Below are positions 17,805 to 26,358 of a stretch of DNA of 58,750 bases, piece after piece; within the stretch, counting starts at the first letter, position 1, and each line of letters starts with the position of its first letter. The position numbers and the translations under genes were made by a program. The DNA is from a virus. The stretch is from positions 1-58,750 of the IMG/VR virus record IMGVR_UViG_3300000928_002271, one strand, 5' to 3'. The notes under the pieces were generated by a model. That model had not been told where the DNA came from. It was given only the letters and a program-made list of their open reading frames with translations, and searched no databases.

Positions 17805-17939
17805 TTAAAATGGTAAATTATCAATTTCTTGAGGGGTAAATGTATGAAATTCTTCTCCATTCTCCACCATTTCGGCATAAATAAGATCAAGTAATGCTTG
17901 CTCTTCTTCCCAACGATCTGCTTTAATTTCAATATCCAT
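17805..17939 (-). CDS. Small acidic hypothetical protein
   Basis: An ATG at 17939 opens a 44-residue frame (MDIEIKADRWEEEQALL at the start, DNLPF at the end). It sits tightly between neighbours with a helical, Glu-rich N-terminus. No function can be assigned. The NLPF tail loosely recalls the Pro-Phe ends of SSB-type tails, which may be chance. Confidence 0.55.
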   Translation of the reverse strand: MDIEIKADRWEEEQALLDLIYAEMVENGEEFHTFTPQEIDNLPF

Positions 17940-17942
17940 AAC

Positions 17943-18224
17943 TTATTGATCTAATGTATTACCTAATTCAACATCTTCCCACTTGATTTTAGCAGTGATT
18001 TTATTGCCTAGCATATCAAAATCATACATCATTAATCCTTGCTTTGTAATTGAACTAACATTCATACTTTTACCAAACAAACTTAATTCACGAACTGCAG
18101 ATGATGAATATGATTCTTCACCTTTAGGAGAAAATTCAAATACTTTTTTCTTTCTCCACCCACCTAGATCAACGGTGAATTCAAATTTTTCTGTTGCTGT
18201 TTCGAAATGTTTTTTCATGTCCAT
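17943..18224 (-). CDS. Hypothetical protein
   Basis: The 93-residue protein has two in-frame ATGs at 18224 and 18218. An AGAGG stretch lies 3 bases before the first and 9 before the second, so the second may be the real start. The sequence is beta-rich (FEFTVDLGGWRKKKVFEF), without a recognised family. A variant of the TTTCGTATATTCA motif (GTTCGTATATTTA) lies upstream at 18248-18260. Confidence 0.68.
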   Translation of the reverse strand: MDMKKHFETATEKFEFTVDLGGWRKKKVFEFSPKGEESYSSSAVRELSLFGKSMNVSSITKQGLMMYDFDMLGNKITAKIKWEDVELGNTLDQ

Positions 18225-18247
18225 AACCTCTATTTCTTTTTAACACC

Positions 18248-18260
18248 TAAATATACGAAC
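18248..18260 (-). promoter_or_regulatory. Variant of the TTTCGTATATTCA promoter-like motif
   Basis: The coding strand reads GTTCGTATATTTA 23-29 bases before the ATGs of the gene at 17943-18224, differing at two positions from the copies at 3639, 9361, 30710 and 34349. Confidence 0.5.
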
Positions 18261-18282
18261 GAAAGTTCGGGTAACCAAATTT

Positions 18283-19542
18283 TTAGTAATTAATTGTTAA
18301 ATCATTGTCGTTTTTTTTACTATTTAACTTATTAATTTGTTGTCTAATATTATAAAGACGTTGATTTTGATCGTAATTATTCATATGATCTAAACGTTTG
18401 ATTTGATCATATTTAGCTTCTAACCTTTGTTTTTCACTCAAAGATAAATTAGATTCTATTTCTTCATCCCAATCTATTCCTTGATCCCATTTAACATAAT
18501 CAGCTAAAAGATCTACATCAACATCATCTAAATCTTTAATTATATCTTCTTCTTCTTCAATTTCTTCAACCATAGAATTAAGAACCTCACTTAGTGCGTG
18601 GTCATCATCCCATTCATCTTCTACTTCCCATTCTTCTTCAGGGATAAAATCTGAAAACTGGTCTTCTTTATTATGTTCTATATTTAAATTCTCAGGTTCA
18701 ACCTGAGGGTTAGGATGTAAAACATCATCTTTTTTAGGGCGTAATTGAGCAAAAGCAAAGTTAGCAGCAATTACTAAAGCAATAGCTAAAGGATCAAATA
18801 CAAAAATAATTACTAAAAGTAACCAGTTAATAATTCTATCCATAGATACCCCTGTTAAATTTGAAAGGTATTTAAGAGGTCCTAATTCACCTGCTAATTC
18901 AGGATCAGTAGAAATTTCTACAATTTCAGTTTCATAACCAAATAATTGTTCATTTAAAATATCTACTTTAGAATTAAGGTCAGTTTGACGAATAATTGCT
19001 TGATCTAATTGTTTTTCTAAAGCTTTACGAGTAGCCGAAGATGTAGTAGTAACAACGTTTCCGTTTTTATCTGTGTATTGGATTACGTTATTAGAAAGTC
19101 CTGCTCTAAGGTCAGATACAGCTTTGTCAATATTTGTTTTTTCTGTATTGTATACTTCTAATTGAGATTTAATATTATCTCTTTTAGTTTCTACTAAAGT
19201 AACTTGGGCTTCTATATTACCCGCTTTACTAGCTGTTTCTTGATATGCTGCTGATAAGAAACCATAAATACCTATTGAAGTAATTAGGATTAATACTGAG
19301 GCAGCAATTGTAAGATAAATACGAAGTAGTTTATTTAATTTACTCCAATATTGGTATAATAAAGAAGCAGTAACTAATTTAGCTACCTCTAAAGAAGTAG
19401 CCATTATAATTACCGCTAATGTAGCTCCAGCAAATAGCTTGCTAAGGCCGCTAACTGAATAGAAAGCGGCCGAAGCAGAGACCGACAGGGCGGAGAGTGC
19501 TATTAATACTGGTAATAAGTAAGATTTAATTTTTTCAAACAT
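18283..19542 (-). CDS. Four-helix membrane protein with long coiled coil and acidic cytoplasmic tail
   Basis: From the ATG at 19542 it has 419 residues. Three hydrophobic segments lie near the start (about 8-30, 38-60 and 75-100), then a coiled coil of about 110 residues and a fourth helix near 240-268 (INWLLLVIIFVFDPLAIALV). The C-terminal 150 residues are very acidic (EEEWEVEDEWDDDH) and end in a basic helix. The coiled coil lies between helices, so it would be on one side of the membrane. I do not recognise a family. It may be an inner-membrane factor for lysis control or superinfection exclusion, but nothing proves this. The start overlaps the cysteine synthase gene by 8 bases. Confidence 0.72.
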   Translation of the reverse strand: MFEKIKSYLLPVLIALSALSVSASAAFYSVSGLSKLFAGATLAVIIMATSLEVAKLVTASLLYQYWSKLNKLLRIYLTIAASVLILITSIGIYGFLSAAYQETASKAGNIEAQVTLVETKRDNIKSQLEVYNTEKTNIDKAVSDLRAGLSNNVIQYTDKNGNVVTTTSSATRKALEKQLDQAIIRQTDLNSKVDILNEQLFGYETEIVEISTDPELAGELGPLKYLSNLTGVSMDRIINWLLLVIIFVFDPLAIALVIAANFAFAQLRPKKDDVLHPNPQVEPENLNIEHNKEDQFSDFIPEEEWEVEDEWDDDHALSEVLNSMVEEIEEEEDIIKDLDDVDVDLLADYVKWDQGIDWDEEIESNLSLSEKQRLEAKYDQIKRLDHMNNYDQNQRLYNIRQQINKLNSKKNDNDLTINY

Positions 19543-20419
19543 AGTTACTAAAATATCGTTCCCCTCTATCACATAAAATAGTGATAGCGTTTTTCATATT
19601 ATTATCTGCTAACCATTGGAATGATCCCCTAACATTAGCACCTGCTGAGATGCCTAGGAACAAACCTCGTGTCTTTGATAAATATTTAGAGTGTTCGATA
19701 GCACACTCTGTGGGAATGATAATAACCTCATCTACGAAATCCAAGTCTACTAAAAACTTGCTTCCATCTCCTATACCTTGAATACCGTGAATACCGGGGG
19801 AACCACCACTCATAACAGGTGATTCAGCAGGTTCTATAGCAATAATTTTTATATCTGGGAATATTTCTTTAAGGCGTTTACCAGCTCCCATTAAAGTTCC
19901 TCCTGTGCCTGTACCTAAAATAAAGGCATCTGGTTTGAAATTATTTTCAATACATTGTTTAACTAACTCTGCTCCTGTGGTTTTATAGTGAGCATCTACA
20001 TTCCATTGACTATGGAATTGGTTACCATTAAACCAACCATTTTCCTTACATAGACGATCTCGAGTAGCAATAGCTAAATCAAAGTTTCCAGCTTCAACTT
20101 CTACAAGTTCAGCACCATAAACTTTAAACATTTTTTTACGCTCTTCACTCATATTAGAAGGCATAACAATTACACACTTGTAACCTAAATTAGCAGCAAA
20201 CATAGCAAATGCTATACCTGTATTACCTGAAGTAGCTTCACAAATAGTATTACCAGGTTGTAATGAACCTTCTAATTCAGCTTGTTGAATAATGTAAGAA
20301 ACAGGACGATCTTTAACAGATCCACCTGGGTTCATAAATTCGGCTTTACCCCAAACTGTATATTGAGATTCGGAAATGGGTAATAATGGAGTATTACCCA
20401 CTTGAGAAATTAAATTCAT
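19535..20419 (-). CDS. Cysteine synthase-like PLP enzyme (O-acetylserine sulfhydrylase)
   Basis: The 294-residue fold-type II PLP enzyme closely follows CysK/CysM. PLP lysine K36 sits in GGSVKDRP, the substrate loop TSGNTG is at 63-68, the phosphate-binding GTGTGGT near 170-180, and GISAGAN late. The family condenses O-acetylserine with sulfide (or thiosulfate) to make cysteine. An auxiliary metabolic enzyme of this kind is unusual in phage. It may supply cysteine for iron-sulfur or redox proteins, or sustain host sulfur assimilation, which would also provide PAPS for the sulfotransferase-like gene. The split between CysK and CysM types cannot be decided from the motifs. Confidence 0.9.
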   Translation of the reverse strand: MNLISQVGNTPLLPISESQYTVWGKAEFMNPGGSVKDRPVSYIIQQAELEGSLQPGNTICEATSGNTGIAFAMFAANLGYKCVIVMPSNMSEERKKMFKVYGAELVEVEAGNFDLAIATRDRLCKENGWFNGNQFHSQWNVDAHYKTTGAELVKQCIENNFKPDAFILGTGTGGTLMGAGKRLKEIFPDIKIIAIEPAESPVMSGGSPGIHGIQGIGDGSKFLVDLDFVDEVIIIPTECAIEHSKYLSKTRGLFLGISAGANVRGSFQWLADNNMKNAITILCDRGERYFSNYV

Positions 20420-20436
20420 AACTTTTTTATATTATA

Positions 20437-21054
20437 TTATTTTTTATTGTTTAGGTAATTTGTTAGTAAAGTACCTACAACTCCTACTTTTTGACGAATA
20501 TAAATCCATTCGTCTTTAGCTAATTTGTGTTCTTTATCGTAAGCAATAGCCATTACTCCAATCAAATGATTTTCTAAGCTATATAAACCTACTAAATAAA
20601 ATGATTTTGTTCCATATTCACTTGATACACCTGCTAAATCATAGGTTTCATTTCCATCAGCATAACTAGGAATAGCTAATTCTCCTTCTTTATAAAGAGT
20701 AGAAAGTGCTTTTGGGAATGCTGAGCAAGGAACGTTTTGAAATGCTTGTTGGATTCTTTGAGCTTGTGGAGCTGTTTTTTCGTAGAAAATAGAAAACTTT
20801 TGGATTGATTTACCTGTTGGATAAAAATGACCTCCATTATGGAATTGAGCTACCCATACTCTATCACAATTAAGGTAATTAAGGATAATTTCGAGCTGGG
20901 TATCTACCATCTCATTCATCTCTATTGCCTCGTGAATAGGGGTTTTTCTAGGTTTAGTTTTAAAATAATTTCTAGCCCACTCGACTGCTATTGGTCCGAA
21001 AACTGCCGTTATAAGGGCAACCAAAATAGTCGTCAACATCATTAAAAAATCCAT
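20437..21054 (-). CDS. Membrane-anchored GAF-like domain protein
   Basis: The 205-residue protein has one N-terminal membrane helix (residues 4-24) followed by a cytoplasmic domain whose order resembles a GAF sensor fold: RVWVAQFHNGGHF, a variable middle, FYLVGLYSLENHLIGVMAIAYD and a closing helix. Such folds bind small ligands or dimerise. No output domain is present. It precedes the lysis genes, but whether it takes part in lysis is unknown. Confidence 0.65.
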   Translation of the reverse strand: MDFLMMLTTILVALITAVFGPIAVEWARNYFKTKPRKTPIHEAIEMNEMVDTQLEIILNYLNCDRVWVAQFHNGGHFYPTGKSIQKFSIFYEKTAPQAQRIQQAFQNVPCSAFPKALSTLYKEGELAIPSYADGNETYDLAGVSSEYGTKSFYLVGLYSLENHLIGVMAIAYDKEHKLAKDEWIYIRQKVGVVGTLLTNYLNNKK

Positions 21055-21063
21055 AATATGGAA

Positions 21064-21531
21064 TTAGTTATAAGGTTCGTAATAAGTTTTACCTGCTAAG
21101 TTTCTCTTAGCTTTTAGTATCTGTCCTCTTTGTTTTCCAGAGACAGAATAAGAAACGTGCACCCAATCAGGTGCCTTATCAGAGCCAAATTCCCAAATTA
21201 ATTGATCGAATGGGAGATTATCTTTAATGTAATTAAAAATTTCTGCGTTAGTTGGAGAACCTTTACCGTCCATATCGATATCTATAGCTTCACCTTTACA
21301 ATGTTGGGATTTTTTAGCCCCACCAATTGCTTTATTTAAAGCAGCACTACGATAGCCTGAGGATACCCAAATTGGGGATCCAAAATGTTCACGAATAGGT
21401 TGGAAAATATTTTCAGCAAGAGTTTTCAACGCCACCAAATGTTCTTCGGTAGGTTGATTACTAATACCTTTTCTTTTTGCTGTATTTGAATTGGTAACTT
21501 CTGTCAGTGACAAATTTTTCGAAAGCTGCAT
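21064..21531 (-). CDS. M15-type D-Ala-D-Ala carboxypeptidase endolysin
   Basis: The 155-residue single-domain enzyme has the M15 zinc motif SQHCKGEAIDID (SxHxxGxAxD) near residues 79-90 and the distal DWVHVSY His. WVSSGYRSAALN is the conserved substrate strand. It cleaves peptidoglycan cross-links or stem peptides. Without a signal peptide it needs a holin; the small membrane protein encoded next at 21539 is a good candidate. Confidence 0.88.
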   Translation of the reverse strand: MQLSKNLSLTEVTNSNTAKRKGISNQPTEEHLVALKTLAENIFQPIREHFGSPIWVSSGYRSAALNKAIGGAKKSQHCKGEAIDIDMDGKGSPTNAEIFNYIKDNLPFDQLIWEFGSDKAPDWVHVSYSVSGKQRGQILKAKRNLAGKTYYEPYN

Positions 21532-21538
21532 ATAAAAT

Positions 21539-21769
21539 TTACTTGCTTTTAAAATGTTCTATAGTTGTAAAACCTAACCCTGCTCCTACTAAATATAACA
21601 TCCCATTAAATACATAATCTTTTAACGGAATTTCGAAAAAAATATTACAAATAAATGCGACAGCACATAAAACAAAGGCAGTGAAGGTAATAACCCTTCT
21701 AGAGCTTACACCCTCACCATCAGGATTACCCGAAAGCATTAATTTAAAAAAATGGGCGATTTTACTCAT
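21539..21769 (-). CDS. Candidate holin
   Basis: The 76-residue protein has two hydrophobic helices (about 26-45 and 51-68) with charged ends, a class II holin layout, and lies directly upstream of the endolysin gene. It could release the endolysin by permeabilising the inner membrane. Function is inferred from topology and position. Confidence 0.6.
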   Translation of the reverse strand: MSKIAHFFKLMLSGNPDGEGVSSRRVITFTAFVLCAVAFICNIFFEIPLKDYVFNGMLYLVGAGLGFTTIEHFKSK

Positions 21770-21795
21770 AATCAGGTTTGACTATACATATAAAA

Positions 21796-21820
21796 AAGAG
21801 GGGTAAAATATACCCCTCTT
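21796..21820 (-). terminator. Intrinsic terminator
   Basis: A perfect 10-bp stem (AAGAGGGGTA / TACCCCTCTT) with a 5-base loop is followed on the minus strand by TTTTTT. It lies 24 bases after the stop of the gene at 21844-22044, so it ends transcripts coming from NrdA and that gene before the holin gene. Confidence 0.85.
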
Positions 21821-21843
21821 AATTAATTATAGATAGAATTTTC

Positions 21844-22044
21844 TTATTTTTTAAAGAAATTTTTTACTAAATCCCAATTACGTGTAGCAAATACACCAAA
21901 TGCGAATCCAGCATAAACTTTGTAACCAAAGGCCCAAAGGAATAATCCAACGATTAAACCTAATACACCTTCTACTCCATTAGCTACTACCCAACCTTTA
22001 ACGATTGCATAGATTTTTTTGATAAAGTCTAATACTTTTTTCAT
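21844..22044 (-). CDS. Small membrane protein
   Basis: The 66-residue protein has one or two hydrophobic stretches (GVLGLIVGLFLWAFGYKVYAGFAFGVFA) flanked by Lys-rich ends. It has its own TATTTATA motif upstream and a strong terminator just downstream, so it may be expressed alone. The isolated unit near the lysis genes suggests a late membrane role such as a second holin or antiholin, unproven. Confidence 0.65.
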   Translation of the reverse strand: MKKVLDFIKKIYAIVKGWVVANGVEGVLGLIVGLFLWAFGYKVYAGFAFGVFATRNWDLVKNFFKK

Positions 22045-22068
22045 AATAAATTTATTTTAGTTATTAAT

Positions 22069-22076
22069 TATAAATA
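22069..22076 (-). promoter_or_regulatory. TATTTATA motif upstream of the membrane protein gene
   Basis: The coding strand reads AATATTTATAA about 25 bases before the ATG at 22044, matching the motif found before the tail genes. Confidence 0.5.
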
Positions 22077-22082
22077 TTAGTT

Positions 22083-23792
22083 CTATCCGTCACAGCTAAT
22101 ACAATCTACAGTGCGTGAACCTAAATCACCTTTAATTACAGAATCTGTGCGGAGATAATATAGGGTTTTAATACCTAATTTATGAGCTTCCATATGTACC
22201 TGATTAATCCATTTTGGTGAATCTGTTGGGTCAAATGATAAATTTAATGATTGGGTTTGGTCAATATAACGTTGACGAATTGCTGCTTGTTGAACTAGAC
22301 CTAATTGGTTAATCTCAGGGAATGTTAAAAATACTTCTTTTTCGTCCTCAGTTAGTACATCATGGGGTAAATTAGCTACAGAGCCATTGTCTGCTAGGAT
22401 TTGGTCCCAATATTTATTTTCATTTTTACCTTTAGATTCAAGTAATCTTTCTAATTCAGGATTTTTAACAATAAATGTTCCTTTAGCACCATTAAATACA
22501 TAAACGTTTGCTGGTTGAGGTTCAATACCTGCTGAACATGAATTGATACGTGAATTAGAAACTGTAGGAGCAATTGCTAACAAGTGTGTATTACGCATAC
22601 CTGTTCCCTTACACCATAACGGTTCACCATACTCTAAAGCTAGTTTACGAGAAGCAGCTTCAGCTTGTAATTTAATTTGGCTAAAAATAGTATGTGTCCA
22701 AGCAGTAGAGGCAATTGAATTAAATGGTAAATCCTTTTGTTGAAGGAATGTGTGCCAACCCATTACACCTAAACCTAATGCTCTACCTTTTTTAGCATGT
22801 CTATGTGAACGAATCATCGAATCCTTACCATTAGTTTTCTGGATGAATTCTTCCATAATCCCATCTAAAATGTAAACCAATGTTTCTACAACATCTGTAT
22901 TTTTCCACTCATCATACTTAGCTAAGTTCAATGAAGACAAACAACAAATAAATGAGTGTTCCTCATCTGTATGAAGTGTAATCTCAGTACAGATATTAGT
23001 CATTGAAACATCTAGATTATTCATACGATATGCCAAAGGATTATCTTTATTGATATTGTCCTTAAACATTACATAGGGTTCTCCGGTTTCTACGCGGGAT
23101 TTAAGTATTTCAAGCCATAAACCCATAGCCTCGCTGTCGCGATCATTTAGGCGCTTCATAAACGCGTCATCTACAACTACACATTGATGTAGATTCAAAC
23201 ATTGTCTGTTTGGATCACCCTTAGGACGACGAATTTGTAAAAATTCTTTAATATCTGGGTGGTTAATATCTAAGTTTACTGAAGCAGCTCCTCTACGAAC
23301 TGAACCCTGGTTAGTAGCAATGATGGTTGAATCATAGATTTTAGCCCAAGGTACTACACCTTCAGATTTACCATTTCCTGTGATGTGTTCACCACGTCCT
23401 CTAATTCGGCTAAGGGATATACCCACGCCTCCCCCATAACTAGTAAGGCGCATAAGTTCTGCGTTAGTGAGTCCAATACCACGGATTGAATCCGGAGTAT
23501 CAATACCGAAACAACTAATAGGCAAACCCCGATCAGTACCAGTGTTACTGAGAACAGGAGAGGCAAGACCAATCCATCCATTCCAAATGTATTTAAAAAA
23601 TTTATTTTCTAGATCTGGGCGATTTAGACGCATCGCAACAGCGTGTGCTACTCTTTTATAAGCTTTACGAGGTGTTTCTCCAGGTAGTAAATAACCTTTT
23701 GAAATTGTAGACAAAGCTACATCATCCATGTATTCAGGAAAGTCTTTACCACGTTCCCAAGTTGTGTAATCTGCTACTAAATTATTATCCAT
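22083..23792 (-). CDS. nrdA: Ribonucleotide reductase class I, large (alpha) subunit
   Basis: The 569-residue subunit reduces ribonucleoside diphosphates to deoxy forms. It contains the active-site Cys in MTNICTEI with the neighbouring Asn and Glu, an early Cys (GLPISCFG) for the redox pair, the radical-transfer Tyr pair in LYYLRTDS and a C-terminal CISCDG that accepts electrons from thioredoxin. It lacks an N-terminal ATP-cone, so dATP feedback at that site is absent, as in many phage enzymes. Its partner NrdB lies upstream, separated by a surface-protein gene. Confidence 0.94.
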   Translation of the reverse strand: MDNNLVADYTTWERGKDFPEYMDDVALSTISKGYLLPGETPRKAYKRVAHAVAMRLNRPDLENKFFKYIWNGWIGLASPVLSNTGTDRGLPISCFGIDTPDSIRGIGLTNAELMRLTSYGGGVGISLSRIRGRGEHITGNGKSEGVVPWAKIYDSTIIATNQGSVRRGAASVNLDINHPDIKEFLQIRRPKGDPNRQCLNLHQCVVVDDAFMKRLNDRDSEAMGLWLEILKSRVETGEPYVMFKDNINKDNPLAYRMNNLDVSMTNICTEITLHTDEEHSFICCLSSLNLAKYDEWKNTDVVETLVYILDGIMEEFIQKTNGKDSMIRSHRHAKKGRALGLGVMGWHTFLQQKDLPFNSIASTAWTHTIFSQIKLQAEAASRKLALEYGEPLWCKGTGMRNTHLLAIAPTVSNSRINSCSAGIEPQPANVYVFNGAKGTFIVKNPELERLLESKGKNENKYWDQILADNGSVANLPHDVLTEDEKEVFLTFPEINQLGLVQQAAIRQRYIDQTQSLNLSFDPTDSPKWINQVHMEAHKLGIKTLYYLRTDSVIKGDLGSRTVDCISCDG

Positions 23793-25378
23793 TATTTATT
23801 TATTGTTAAGTCTCCTGTGTATGTTAAATATACATCTGTTGGTTCAAAATAAAGATTAGCTACATAAAAGTAAACTCCATCCGAAACATCTAATCTCCCA
23901 CCAAAATCATTTTTATAATCATTGTTATAATATACAACATTTCCCCAACGATTCAAAATTGTAAGTTCAATTTGGGTAAATAACTCACCATCTTGAATTG
24001 TAAAATAATCATTAATTCCATCCTCATTAGGTGTTATTACATTGGGAAAAATTGGAGTAGGTGTTTCAATAACGACTGGGGGGATAGGTTCACCACCATA
24101 AGGAATATCAGGTAGTTCTCCTGGGGGTGGAGGCGGTGGGCATTTGCCTACTAATATTACAATAGTATCAAACTCAGCCATAGGTAAACCACATTTATTG
24201 ATTAGCGTGTTACCATCCATTCCTTTTTTAGAATATAAATAGTATCTACCTTCTTGTAACCCATTTAAAAATTGAACTTCTAATGAGTCAGTTTCTTCGT
24301 TTACATTACAATTAGCAACAATGTTAGTAATAGGCATGGGCTGTCCATTTGGAGCTGTAATTCTAAAATCTTGTTGGTTAACTGAGTAGCAATCTAAAGC
24401 AATATGAAATTTTAATGTAACTGATGTTGCTCCACATCCAATATAGATTGCTGGGTGTGTTGTTAAAGTATCTTGGGCATACACAGCTGTATCAAATTGA
24501 ACCCCAGACATAGCTGTTAGGTTACAAATAGCTGAAATACTAACCATCATATCTCTAGAAGAGCTACCTACTTTAAACCAGTAACCCCAAGTTGAATCAT
24601 ACCTATATTCCTCAACTAAAACAGATAATACATCAATTTCTTGGTTAGTTGGGAGGAATGAAATTAAACCTGTATTAGGATTAATGTTAAAATAGGTTGA
24701 GGTAATAGGTTGTTGAGCAGTCCAACCCGCGTCAAATGGGATATCTACTTGATTTGGGTATGCGTTTTCTCTACAATTAATAAGAGAATATACTACTGAG
24801 TCACCATCAGCTTCAACAGTGCTCTGTTTCCAATTAAATGGGTTACCTACACAGAATGCTCTAACTGGTTCACTAACAAAGATTGGGGATGAATTTTGGC
24901 CTTGAGAAGCATTATCTAATAAAGCATCAAAATAAAACCCATCAGCTCCAGAACCATTTGACGTATTAATATTTGTAATCCCCCCAGGTCGGCAACAATT
25001 AGAATACCAAAATCTATAAGTACTACAATTACCAGGTAATGTTACATACCCAATATATAGATAAATTTCTAATGTTTTAGTAGAGGGTCCTGGGTTAACA
25101 CAATCAAATAAAGTTGGGGATACAATGCCTGAACCTGCTTGTAAGGTCATTGATACGTTTATATTAGAGTAGCAATTAGAGCTTACTGTAACATTTTCAG
25201 TAGCAGGCATTCCAATACCTGTAATATCACGATAAACACGTAAAATTACTTTATATTGACGAGCAACACCTGTTGAGTCACCAATATAACGATATTGGAT
25301 GTCACCCCCAGAGAGGTGACTTCCAAACATCGAAAATGCTGATAATAAAAGTAGTATTAAAAAATACTTTCGTCCCAT
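23792..25378 (-). CDS. Secreted protein with type IX secretion (gliding-motility type B) C-terminal sorting domain
   Basis: The 528-residue protein starts with a signal peptide (KYFLILLLLSAFSMFGSHLSG), continues with a Cys-rich region of the kind found in large Bacteroidetes surface proteins, has a Pro-rich linker near 415-440, and ends with a gliding-motility C-terminal domain: FPNVITPNEDGINDYF, then ILNRWGNVVY, and DGVYFYVANL. In Bacteroidetes this type B domain directs cargo through the outer membrane by the type IX secretion system. Finding it in a phage, between nrdB and nrdA (1-base overlap with nrdA, 22 bases with nrdB), is striking. It may alter the infected cell's surface. Confidence 0.88.
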   Translation of the reverse strand: MGRKYFLILLLLSAFSMFGSHLSGGDIQYRYIGDSTGVARQYKVILRVYRDITGIGMPATENVTVSSNCYSNINVSMTLQAGSGIVSPTLFDCVNPGPSTKTLEIYLYIGYVTLPGNCSTYRFWYSNCCRPGGITNINTSNGSGADGFYFDALLDNASQGQNSSPIFVSEPVRAFCVGNPFNWKQSTVEADGDSVVYSLINCRENAYPNQVDIPFDAGWTAQQPITSTYFNINPNTGLISFLPTNQEIDVLSVLVEEYRYDSTWGYWFKVGSSSRDMMVSISAICNLTAMSGVQFDTAVYAQDTLTTHPAIYIGCGATSVTLKFHIALDCYSVNQQDFRITAPNGQPMPITNIVANCNVNEETDSLEVQFLNGLQEGRYYLYSKKGMDGNTLINKCGLPMAEFDTIVILVGKCPPPPPPGELPDIPYGGEPIPPVVIETPTPIFPNVITPNEDGINDYFTIQDGELFTQIELTILNRWGNVVYYNNDYKNDFGGRLDVSDGVYFYVANLYFEPTDVYLTYTGDLTINK

Positions 25379-26340
25379 GTTAAATGACCTTTTGAATAAT
25401 TAGTTACGCGATTTGCAAAGAAGTCTGTATGTTGTTTACCTGCTGAGAGGTGGTCAAACCACTTCATTCTTTCTACAGCTGTTACATCAATATTGCCAAT
25501 AATTCCTTTATAACCTAAATCACCTAATTTAGTGTTAATTCGGTTTTTAATAAAGTGTTCTAAATCGTATTGATTACAACCTTCTAAATCACCTAATGAA
25601 TAACATTTACGAATAAAATCCAATTCAAGTTGAAGTGATAACAAAGCAGCTTCATTAATAGCAGCTTCTAGTTCTGGGGTTTTTAGTTCTGGGTTTTCAT
25701 TAACCAATGTTCTAAATAACCAGCAGCCTGCTTCGGAGTGCAATGATTCGTCTCTAATAGACCATTCAACAATTTGACCCACTCCCTTAAGCTTGTTTCG
25801 CATCTTGAAAGATAAGAGGACGGCGAAGGAAGAGAATAAATTAACTCCCTCGGTAAATGCCGAGAATATAGCGAGTGATTTAGCAATTTCGTGGAGATTT
25901 TTTTCGCCATTAAAACTATCCCTAACAGCAGTAAGGTTTTCAATTTTAGCCATCGTAGCCTCATCCTCCATAAATTCGGCAAAATTTTCAAGTCCAAGTG
26001 TTTCATTTAATAGTGAATATGCTTCGGCGTGGATTGTTTCAAATGCGCCAAAGGTTGTAGCCATCATAATAACTTCTGGTTTGCGGAACCACTTTGTTAC
26101 TAATCCTGACCAGTAATCATTTACAACAGTTTCAGTTTGGGCAAATCCCTTAAGAATCGAGCCAATAATATTTTTTTCGGTTTCATTCAAATTTGAATTC
26201 CAGTCTGTTAAATCCGACATCATAGGAACTTCAGTATGTAACCAGTGTGCTTGTTGCTGTTTTAACCAGTAATCTGCAGCTTCTTGATACTCGAATGGTT
26301 TATAGACGACGCGTTCCTGCAAAAGGTTTTTCTTTGCCAT
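25357..26340 (-). CDS. nrdB: Ribonucleotide reductase class I, small (beta) subunit
   Basis: The 327-residue ferritin-like subunit holds the metal cofactor and radical generator. Visible metal-ligand segments are SEVxxxE-like TETVVNDYW, ETIHAEAY (ExxH), FxEGVNLF (Glu) and RDESLHSEAG (ExxH). The C-terminal WDESIF should dock on NrdA. Whether a radical Tyr is present cannot be settled by eye. Confidence 0.92.
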   Translation of the reverse strand: MAKKNLLQERVVYKPFEYQEAADYWLKQQQAHWLHTEVPMMSDLTDWNSNLNETEKNIIGSILKGFAQTETVVNDYWSGLVTKWFRKPEVIMMATTFGAFETIHAEAYSLLNETLGLENFAEFMEDEATMAKIENLTAVRDSFNGEKNLHEIAKSLAIFSAFTEGVNLFSSFAVLLSFKMRNKLKGVGQIVEWSIRDESLHSEAGCWLFRTLVNENPELKTPELEAAINEAALLSLQLELDFIRKCYSLGDLEGCNQYDLEHFIKNRINTKLGDLGYKGIIGNIDVTAVERMKWFDHLSAGKQHTDFFANRVTNYSKGHLTWDESIF

Positions 26341-26358
26341 TTCTTGTTAATTAGTAAA

